A DNA stretch of 64,000 bases. Source: Lachnospiraceae bacterium FE2018. GTDB lineage: Bacteria; Bacillota; Clostridia; Lachnospirales; Lachnospiraceae. The translations under genes and the position numbers were made by a program. Of this stretch, positions 15,470 through 21,948 are shown piece after piece. The notes under the pieces are model-generated. The model was not told where the DNA came from. It searched no databases and saw only the letters and a program-made list of their open reading frames with translations. Numbering within the stretch: position 1 is the stretch's first letter; every line of letters begins with the position of its first letter. The stretch lies in contig JNKK01000004.1 in NCBI GenBank assembly GCA_000702845.1, forward strand, positions 62,001-126,000. Direction: 5' to 3'.

Positions 15470-16306
15470 CTATACAAAGCGTTCCATCCGCACCATAATT
15501 CTTCCTTTTTTTGTCTGATGCAGGATGCCGCAAAACCTGCATTTTCCAAGTTTTCTGACAGAGATCAGGTCATTCTCCCGGGGGGGATGACCATTTGAAG
15601 TGACAAGTTTCGCATTCACGAAAACAGCACCTTCCTGCACAAGAAGCGCTGCCCGGGACCGCTGGATTCCAAATGCAAGTGCAATCAGGGCATCCAGCCG
15701 TAAAGATGCGACACTGCCAGTCTTCTCTTCTGTTTCAGGCGATATGTTTATCAAATATGGCGCCTGTTTCACTGCTTTGATTTCCGTATGACGAACGCGT
15801 ATCAGCTCTTCACAAATGTAGTCAGCCATTCTTTCTGCACAGAAAATGGTTGCCGCATGGTCTTTGATAATCAGATCTCCGATCAGGCTGCGCTCAATGC
15901 CAAGAGAAAGAATACTGCCGAGATAATCACGATGTGTCAGCGGCTCGGAATAACGCGGTGCAGAAGGAGCTGCACTGATTACAGAGATCGGATATGGCCA
16001 GCCTGGTGAAGCTTCGGGCATGGTTTCAGACACATCTTCGGGCTTGGCTTCAGGCATGATATGATCCGCAGAATTGCCGGCTGGTGAAAAAGAAAGAGCA
16101 TCAGGGACAAACGCCGCCATCTGACGCTCTGCATAAGAATACCCTCCAAATGTCTGCAGATGGATCCCGTGCTCCTTCCATCTGATGCCGCGGAGTGCAT
16201 TCTGCTGGTTTAAATCAAGAAAATCACTGAACAGGACAATCCCGCGCGCATATGCGCGGTCCGCCAGCTCAGTGATTCTTTTCTGAAATTGTTCCATTTC
16301 ATTCAT
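15470..16306 (-). CDS. ylmH: YlmH family RNA-binding protein (S4 domain)
   Basis: A 278-residue protein of the YlmH family with LTHRDYLGSILSLGIERSLI in the middle and a C-terminal S4 domain (about 205-258: RLDALIALAFGIQRSRAALL). YlmH binds the 50S subunit in Bacillus and has been linked to ribosome rescue; the gene belongs to the division cluster. Compared with the family it has an apparent insertion at about 76-100 with two MPEA-type units (MPEAKPED, MPEASPG). It follows sepF by about 25 bp. Confidence 0.88.
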   Translation of the reverse strand: MNEMEQFQKRITELADRAYARGIVLFSDFLDLNQQNALRGIRWKEHGIHLQTFGGYSYAERQMAAFVPDALSFSPAGNSADHIMPEAKPEDVSETMPEASPGWPYPISVISAAPSAPRYSEPLTHRDYLGSILSLGIERSLIGDLIIKDHAATIFCAERMADYICEELIRVRHTEIKAVKQAPYLINISPETEEKTGSVASLRLDALIALAFGIQRSRAALLVQEGAVFVNAKLVTSNGHPPRENDLISVRKLGKCRFCGILHQTKKGRIMVRMERFV

Positions 16307-16330
16307 TTTTTTGTGATTTATTCTTATGCT

Positions 16331-16930
16331 TTAAAAGCCGGAACGGATCGAAGGAATTCCACCGTTGAGAATATCCTGAATATCACCGGAAATCTCGACA
16401 TTTGCCGGGGTAAGAATAAAGATATAACTGGATACTTTCTGAAGGCTGCCGTCGATTGCATAACAGGTGCCGCAGGCAAAATCAATGATTCTCTGCGCGA
16501 GCTCCACGTCGATCCCCTCGAGATTCAATACAACCGTGCAGTTGGAAAGAAGCGTGTCGGCAATCTCACGCGTATTTTCCATAGAAGTCGGACGGATCAC
16601 GGAAACCTCCATATCACCGCGCGCGGCGGCCTGCTTTCTCATCGGAGTAACTTTTGAAGATGCTGCCGAAGTATTTCTCGATGTACGTACAGTGCGGGCC
16701 TCTGTTCTTGCGGGTGTACGACCGGCATCGGCAAGAAGATCTTCGTCCTGATCATTCATTTTACGGAAGAAACGACTCTTCGGCTTTTCAGCAGGCTCTT
16801 CCGGAAGTGGCGCTTCTTCGACGACCGGCTCATCTTCCTCGTCATATTCTTCCTCATCGAAGAACTGTTCATCGTCGTCATAGTCATCATTTAAACGTAC
16901 TGCATTCAGGAACTTATCTAAAAAACTCAT
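16331..16930 (-). CDS. sepF: Cell division protein SepF
   Basis: A 199-residue SepF: the N-terminal amphipathic membrane-binding helix MSFLDKFLNAVRLND, a very acidic linker (DDDEQFFDEEEYDEEDEP), and a C-terminal SepF core (about 105-190: VIRPTSMENTREIADTLL, LNLEGIDVELAQRIIDFACG). It anchors FtsZ to the membrane. The ATG at 16930 follows GGAG and gives the canonical MSFLDK start; an ATG six codons upstream overlaps the YggS stop. The YggS-SepF-YlmH order is standard. Confidence 0.95.
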   Translation of the reverse strand: MSFLDKFLNAVRLNDDYDDDEQFFDEEEYDEEDEPVVEEAPLPEEPAEKPKSRFFRKMNDQDEDLLADAGRTPARTEARTVRTSRNTSAASSKVTPMRKQAAARGDMEVSVIRPTSMENTREIADTLLSNCTVVLNLEGIDVELAQRIIDFACGTCYAIDGSLQKVSSYIFILTPANVEISGDIQDILNGGIPSIRSGF

Positions 16931-16944
16931 TGTATATGCTCCAT

Positions 16945-17643
16945 TCATTTATCGTAATTACGTGCACCGAAAATCGCAGTTCCGACTCGGACAAGCGTGG
17001 CGCCTTCTTCAATGGCAACCTCAAAATCGCCGGTCATCCCCATGCTCAATTCACACATAGATACATTATTAATGTTTTTCTCTGCAATGTCAACACTTAA
17101 TTCTTTCAGACGGCGGAAAACAGGGCGGTTCTCCTCAGGATCATCGACGAAAGGAGCAATCGTCATAAGCCCTCTTACATGAATGTGAGGCAGCTGGGCG
17201 ATTTCCTGAATCAGCGCCGCAGTTTCTTCTGTCCGCGCGCCGAATTTACTCTCCTCTTCTGCCACGTTTACTTCCAGTAATACAGGTATGTCCAGATCCC
17301 TTTTTGCCGCTTCCTTCTCGATCACCTGCGCGAGTTTCAGAGAGTCAACAGAATGAATCATGCAGGCTTTATCAATCACCTGACGCACTTTGTTTGTCTG
17401 CAGATGCCCGATCATGTGCCAGCGGATGTCATCCGGCAGAACCGGCTGCTTTGCGCAGATTTCCTGAACTTTATTCTCGCCGAAATCGCGGGTCCCTGCA
17501 TCATATATTTCCTGAAGCATCGGAACAGGCTTCGTCTTGCTCACTGCTACCAGTGTTACCTCGCCGCGGTCTCTGCCGGCACGCGCACATGCGGCTGCAA
17601 CCCGCGCCTCAACTTCACGGAGATTCTGTATTAATATACTCAT
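16945..17643 (-). CDS. YggS family pyridoxal phosphate homeostasis protein
   Basis: A 232-residue PLP-binding TIM-barrel protein; the PLP lysine is K36 in LVAVSKTKPV, followed by FGENKVQE, HMIGHLQTNKV, SVDSLKLAQV and MGMTGDFEVAIEEGATLVRVG. It manages free PLP and affects amino-acid pools. The start at 17643 is spaced 7 nt from AAGGA; an ATG two codons upstream is too close. It sits directly before sepF, as in many Firmicutes. Confidence 0.94.
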   Translation of the reverse strand: MSILIQNLREVEARVAAACARAGRDRGEVTLVAVSKTKPVPMLQEIYDAGTRDFGENKVQEICAKQPVLPDDIRWHMIGHLQTNKVRQVIDKACMIHSVDSLKLAQVIEKEAAKRDLDIPVLLEVNVAEEESKFGARTEETAALIQEIAQLPHIHVRGLMTIAPFVDDPEENRPVFRRLKELSVDIAEKNINNVSMCELSMGMTGDFEVAIEEGATLVRVGTAIFGARNYDK

Positions 17644-17683
17644 ATTCATTTCCTTCTTTATGCTTAAAATTATGTTTATTATA

Positions 17684-17808
17684 GAGAATCAACCAATCCA
17701 TAAGCAGGTAGTTCGAAGCCCGCCGGTACTTGCTGAGCTTGCGAAGCATAGTACCGCTGCGAGGATGAGCTAGCGCGAGCGTGCCTGCTTTGGATTTGTT
17801 GATTTCTC
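17684..17808. repeat. 125-bp nested palindromic intergenic element
   Basis: The ends form an interrupted inverted repeat: GAGAATCAAC..AATCCATAAGCAGG (17684-17708) with CCTGCTTTGGATT..TTGATTTCTC (17784-17808). The inside folds again: CGGTACTTGCT with AGCATAGTACCG around 17723-17755, and AGCTAGCGCGAGCG further right. It fills the gap between the HlyD-like gene and yggS. It resembles a small non-coding palindromic repeat; no transposase is present. Confidence 0.75.
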
Positions 17809-17812
17809 GTAT

Positions 17813-19225
17813 TTAATGCAGAATATCCGACTCCTTCACCTTGTCCCCGTTCCGCACGATATAGTCATACTGTGTCACGCCGAAAGACGTTCCTTCCTCA
17901 ATGATACAGGATTCATCATCCTCATCCAGAATATGGATTTTCCGGAAGACAGCGTATCCTTTGTTGGTAGAATAGACCCCTTTCAGTTTTGCCGTTGTCC
18001 CGATCTGATAGCGCTCGTCAGAATCCGGTTTGATCAGAATATCTCCTCTGCTGAACGTCTCGGTATCAACAAAGTAATATGCAATATCTGCCTGATTCGC
18101 CGGTTTCGTTTCTTCATACAGGGTGGCTTCGACAAAAGAAGTGGATACGACGCCGTTCTCATCCGTAGTTTCTTTTAAAAAGCCGGAATCTCCGGACTCA
18201 CCGCCTTCCGTGACAAAGCTTACCGGTACAGCATAGAATTTCTTTTCGATCACAGCTGATTTCGGTATTTTCAGACCTGTAACGGTATTTGTCACAAGTT
18301 CGACGTTCAGGAATCTGTCGTTGCAGTAGCGTACCATTCCGTCAGTAAAGCTGATTTCGGCGTAATGAACATGATCCGCATCGAAAAAACGCAGGGTTCC
18401 GACTTCAGACAGACCGTCTTTTGCAAAACGGACACGGATCTGGCTTCTGCCAGATTCTGTCAGGCGTTTATGCTGATGATCTGAAAGGGCAATGACGATC
18501 GACCAGTTTTCACTGTCAATGATTCTGTAAACAGGACTTCCGGAAGAGACACTGGCATCGCTTTTCAGCTGATTCTTGTGGTAGGATTTTGTATAAAAAT
18601 CATCTGCGCGAATCTCGTCGGCAGTTTTGTTTTCATATCCGTCACTCGAGTAAGATACAATGCCGTCGCTGTTCGCGTAGTACAGCGTTCCATCCGTCGC
18701 GGCAAATTCAGAAGCACCATATACACTTGTATCCAGAGAGAATTTCAGATCATATACACTTCGGAACTGATTTCTGTCATACGCTCTTGCGTAGCGGTCT
18801 GCAAGCTGCCGGATTTGTGCGAGGTCATCCGAAGTAATGGCGTGCTTTTTGACAAGATCCTGTTCCGGACTGACGATGCAGACTGCCTCGTTTCTCGCAG
18901 CCTTCATTCCGTCTGCTATGAAATAATTGACATAGCCGTTTGTATTTGCCTTGACAATATGTTCGTTTCGCAGTGCAATTGCAGCATAAGTTTCATTTTT
19001 GGAAAGCGTTCCGGAAGTAACCTGATAAGTCTCTGTGTGGACTCTTGTGAGATACAGGAACAGCGTAATAAAGAGGTACAGTACCAGTGCCCCGAAAATA
19101 ACAACCCCGATATTCAGATGAAAACCGCTGTGTGTCTTCTGATTCCTTGCCAAATTCCTGCTCCCCGATTGCTTCTGCCGCTGTTTTGATTCCCTTACAC
19201 CAGACAAGCTGAGCATGCTAATCAT
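17813..19225 (-). CDS. HlyD-like membrane fusion/adaptor protein of the sepF cluster
   Basis: A 470-residue protein: basic cytosolic N-terminus (about 1-35), one membrane helix at about 38-60 (GVVIFGALVLYLFITLFLYL), then a large extracytoplasmic part with lipoyl/barrel-like segments (GTLSKNETYAAIALRNEHIV, NTVTGLKIPKSAVIEKKFYA) as in HlyD-family adaptors. No ABC transporter or outer-membrane partner is encoded nearby, which fits a Gram-positive envelope role rather than export. It precedes yggS-sepF. The start is uncertain: the ATGs at 19225 and 19216 both lie in the loop of a 10-bp hairpin and no Shine-Dalgarno is visible. The function is unknown. Confidence 0.75.
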   Translation of the reverse strand: MISMLSLSGVRESKQRQKQSGSRNLARNQKTHSGFHLNIGVVIFGALVLYLFITLFLYLTRVHTETYQVTSGTLSKNETYAAIALRNEHIVKANTNGYVNYFIADGMKAARNEAVCIVSPEQDLVKKHAITSDDLAQIRQLADRYARAYDRNQFRSVYDLKFSLDTSVYGASEFAATDGTLYYANSDGIVSYSSDGYENKTADEIRADDFYTKSYHKNQLKSDASVSSGSPVYRIIDSENWSIVIALSDHQHKRLTESGRSQIRVRFAKDGLSEVGTLRFFDADHVHYAEISFTDGMVRYCNDRFLNVELVTNTVTGLKIPKSAVIEKKFYAVPVSFVTEGGESGDSGFLKETTDENGVVSTSFVEATLYEETKPANQADIAYYFVDTETFSRGDILIKPDSDERYQIGTTAKLKGVYSTNKGYAVFRKIHILDEDDESCIIEEGTSFGVTQYDYIVRNGDKVKESDILH

Positions 19226-19236
19226 ACTCAGCTTGT
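19204..19236. other. Hairpin with candidate start codons in its loop
   Basis: ACAAGCTGAG (19204-19213) and CTCAGCTTGT (19227-19236) form a perfect 10-bp stem. The 13-nt loop holds both candidate ATGs of the HlyD-like gene on the minus strand. There is no T-run, so it is not an obvious terminator. Confidence 0.6.
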
Positions 19237-19279
19237 GTGTTTACGCTGTTCAACGGAATGACTGTACGTCCTGTCCTGA

Positions 19280-19699
19280 TTACAGTGCTTCTATTACTTT
19301 TTCCTGCAGCGCAGGTGACAGCTCTTCTTTGTCTTTAGAGATACTAAGGATAAAATCCACGTTATATAAGCTGCTGATATTGTCGATCTCAGAAATGACA
19401 GGATCGAGTGTTTCATCAGTAACTTTCGCCAGGCGGATAAAATTATCTGCGTAAACTTTTTCCAGATCGTGGTCCTGTGAAATAATGCCGCAGATAAATC
19501 CAATAAACTCATCACAGCTTTTCAGCGGATACTTGGACAGATCAATCAGACGGATCCGATTGTTGAGTTCGTACATTTTACTGGAACTTTTATCTAAATA
19601 AACAACATTTCCGGATGCTTCCTTAATTGCTGTATTCGCCTGTTCAAGCAAATAACGTGTTTTTCCTTTTCCCTCATTACCGACAACGAACTGAACCAT
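19280..19699 (-). CDS. Small P-loop protein of unknown function (PilT-like annotation)
   Basis: A 139-residue protein starting MVQFVVGNEGKGKTRYLLEQ, with a Walker A-like GNEGKGKT at about 7-14 and a possible Walker B strand NVVYLDKS at about 31-38. The rest (IDNISSLYNVDFILSIS) could be another core strand. Similar short proteins in Lachnospiraceae are often labelled twitching-motility or ATP-binding protein, but no pilus genes occur here. AGGAGGG precedes the ATG. It has its own promoter and heads the run with the HlyD-like gene, yggS and sepF. Confidence 0.75.
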   Translation of the reverse strand: MVQFVVGNEGKGKTRYLLEQANTAIKEASGNVVYLDKSSSKMYELNNRIRLIDLSKYPLKSCDEFIGFICGIISQDHDLEKVYADNFIRLAKVTDETLDPVISEIDNISSLYNVDFILSISKDKEELSPALQEKVIEAL

Positions 19700-19747
19700 A
19701 TGCGGTGCCCTCCTTGTTTATAATTTAAGCATTGTTCGTATAAAAAC

Positions 19748-19776
19748 ATTATAGTGTGTGGCGGATAAAAATACAA
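19748..19776 (-). promoter_or_regulatory. Promoter of the P-loop/HlyD/yggS/sepF run
   Basis: On the minus strand TTGTAT (19776-19771) and TATAAT (19753-19748) are spaced by 17 bp, just after the carboxypeptidase stop. Confidence 0.75.
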
Positions 19777-19781
19777 GTCTT

Positions 19782-20801
19782 TTAAACGTTGGTCTGTGTA
19801 AGCAGCGCGTCCATATCTTCGTACAGGACGGTCTTGTTCGGCGCATTCATTACGATTGCAATGAACGGTACGCCATACTGGTTCTGAACGGCAAGTGCCA
19901 GGCAGCTGCCGGCTTCATCTGTTGTTCCGGTCTTTCCGGCCATGATGGTTACATTATCCGGGATATCATGTTCGCCGCTCAGGTATTTATCGGTAGCGTC
20001 CAGATTATAGGTTCTTATTTTTCCGTCCTGACCGGTCACCTCCAGCTTATAGATGGAGTTTTTCATGATGTCCGTTATTTCCGTGTGTTTGGCCGCCTCA
20101 TTCAGCATCAGATAGACATCGTACGGTGTCGTATAATGCTCGTCATCATGAAGACCATGCGGATTTACAAAATGTGTTCCGGTCATTCCGAGTTTTGCCG
20201 CCTCTTCATTCATCAGCAGCACAAAGCGGTCCACGTCGCCGCCAATCTGTCTTGCAATTGCCATTGCGGCATCATTGGCAGAATACACAAGCAGCGCGGA
20301 AAAGAGCTGCTGCATGGTCACTGTATCGCCCACCTCGAGGCCGGCGAGCTGGGAATCCGCCTCCATATTGACGTCATCGCTGGTTATTGTGACTTTATCA
20401 TCCGGATTGGCATACCGGATATACAGGATTGCCGTCATGATTTTCGTAATACTGGCCGGATAAATCCTGTCATAGATATCCCGCGAGAACTTTGCCTCAC
20501 GCGTTTCCATATTGAACAGCAGACCGTGTTCCTGCGGATACTGCAGGTTGATGTTCAGCAGATCCACATTATTCTCGGATACACACAGATCTTTTGCAAA
20601 CGGAACGGCGGTCGCAGCCTCCGCGACCTCTGCGCCGCGGCTTCCCGGCATCTGATACGCCTCTGTCAGATCCATTGGCTGGTCGGATGTGTTGAAGTAC
20701 AGATAACCGAGAATACAAAGCAGCACAATGATTACGGTAATAATACCAATCATCATATTGCGGACCAGTTTCTGTTTTCGTCTTCTTCGTGCAGTAGACA
20801 T
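19782..20801 (-). CDS. Serine-type D-Ala-D-Ala carboxypeptidase (peptidase S11)
   Basis: A 339-residue penicillin-binding protein of low mass. The N-terminal membrane anchor (about 13-36) precedes the S11 catalytic domain: SITK (Ser117, Lys120), SAN (174-176) and KTG (290-292). It trims the terminal D-Ala from pentapeptide stems. It lacks the C-terminal PBP5 domain of classical DacA and is anchored by its N-terminus instead. It lies 11 bp after rodA at the end of the mre operon, consistent with work alongside the elongasome. Confidence 0.93.
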   Translation of the reverse strand: MSTARRRRKQKLVRNMMIGIITVIIVLLCILGYLYFNTSDQPMDLTEAYQMPGSRGAEVAEAATAVPFAKDLCVSENNVDLLNINLQYPQEHGLLFNMETREAKFSRDIYDRIYPASITKIMTAILYIRYANPDDKVTITSDDVNMEADSQLAGLEVGDTVTMQQLFSALLVYSANDAAMAIARQIGGDVDRFVLLMNEEAAKLGMTGTHFVNPHGLHDDEHYTTPYDVYLMLNEAAKHTEITDIMKNSIYKLEVTGQDGKIRTYNLDATDKYLSGEHDIPDNVTIMAGKTGTTDEAGSCLALAVQNQYGVPFIAIVMNAPNKTVLYEDMDALLTQTNV

Positions 20802-20811
20802 GTTGTATCTC

Positions 20812-21936
20812 CTAAATCAGATAGTAGTTGCGGTTCTGCAGACCGACGTTCAGGACAAAGCCGATTCCCATATACATGCAGAACAGTGAAGTCAGGCCAT
20901 AGCTGACAAAAGGAAGCGGCGTACCTGTATTCGGAAACAGTCCTGTAGCGACGCAGATGTTGATGAAGCTCTGTATGGCAATCATCGAAGCCACGCCGCT
21001 GCAGATCAGCGTGCCGGACAGATCTTTTGCCCTCCTTCCTGTCAGCAGACACTGCAATACAATCAGGAAAAGAAGAAGGATGATCACAAAGCATCCGACA
21101 AAGCCGAGCTCCTCTCCTGCTACCGCGAAAATAAAGTCATTCTGCAGCTCGGCGACAAAGTTTCCCCGGTTGGAAGAAGATACTTCGTTATTATTCAGTC
21201 CTTTCCCGGTCAGCTGTCCGGAACCGATTGCGGTAATGGAGTTGCGCTGCTGGATTGCAGATTCAGAGTACTCCTCCTCATCACCCTGGAAAAAGGTCAT
21301 GATACGGTTCTTCTGATATTCTTTGATAATCGGAAGATTCGTCTGTGTTACCAGTAAAAGGAACAGCGCGGCTGCCGGTATGATGATGAGAAGTATGGTT
21401 CCGATCCGGCGGTAACTTAAGCCTGCCACATAGATCAGCAGGAAAAAAATCAGCGTGATCGTGATCGTGTTCTTAAGGTCCGGCTGCATGGCAATCAGCG
21501 CGAGCGGCGGAAGCAGCAGCAGGAATGATTTCAGAATGCTGGCAGGCGTATTAATCGCGTCTTCATTCTTCATGAAATACATGGCGAAGAACAGAATCAG
21601 CAGAATCTTGGCCAGTTCAGTCGGCTGAAACTGAAATCCGCCGATCTGCAGCCAGCGTGATGCGCCTTTCCGCGCGTCACCGGTCAGCAGAACGATGACC
21701 AGAAGCCCCAGATTGATTCCATACAGAATCCTTGAGAAATTAAGAACCCAGCTGTAATCAAACAATGAGATGATCACCATGATGACAGCGCCTGCAATTG
21801 CTCCGTACATCTGCCGTGAACGCAGTGACGGGTCGGCAGATCCTACCAGCAGAACACCGATCACACTAAGTGCGGCGACCAGAAGAATCAGTATGAAATT
21901 GTAGTCCTTGAGTTTATATTGTGACAACATAAACAA
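20812..21936 (-). CDS. rodA: SEDS peptidoglycan glycosyltransferase RodA
   Basis: A 374-residue SEDS protein with about ten helices. Conserved blocks include GASRWLQIGGFQFQPTELAK near 90-109 and the C-terminal NTGTPLPFVSYGLTSL near 335-350. It polymerises lipid II in partnership with the class B PBP encoded 12 bp upstream. Placement in mreBCD-PBP2 makes RodA more likely than FtsW or SpoVE. Confidence 0.94.
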   Translation of the reverse strand: MFMLSQYKLKDYNFILILLVAALSVIGVLLVGSADPSLRSRQMYGAIAGAVIMVIISLFDYSWVLNFSRILYGINLGLLVIVLLTGDARKGASRWLQIGGFQFQPTELAKILLILFFAMYFMKNEDAINTPASILKSFLLLLPPLALIAMQPDLKNTITITLIFFLLIYVAGLSYRRIGTILLIIIPAAALFLLLVTQTNLPIIKEYQKNRIMTFFQGDEEEYSESAIQQRNSITAIGSGQLTGKGLNNNEVSSSNRGNFVAELQNDFIFAVAGEELGFVGCFVIILLLFLIVLQCLLTGRRAKDLSGTLICSGVASMIAIQSFINICVATGLFPNTGTPLPFVSYGLTSLFCMYMGIGFVLNVGLQNRNYYLI

Positions 21937-21948
21937 TATCCTCTGACA

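Noticed and set aside
18578-19189. 203-codon open frame on the + strand
   Set aside because: Antisense to the HlyD-like gene; the product looks like a complement artefact with many Cys/Ile/Val and no start signal.
19758-20906. 382-codon open frame on the + strand
   Set aside because: It lies antisense to the D,D-carboxypeptidase, whose catalytic motifs are intact; the predicted product is His/Cys-rich and family-free.
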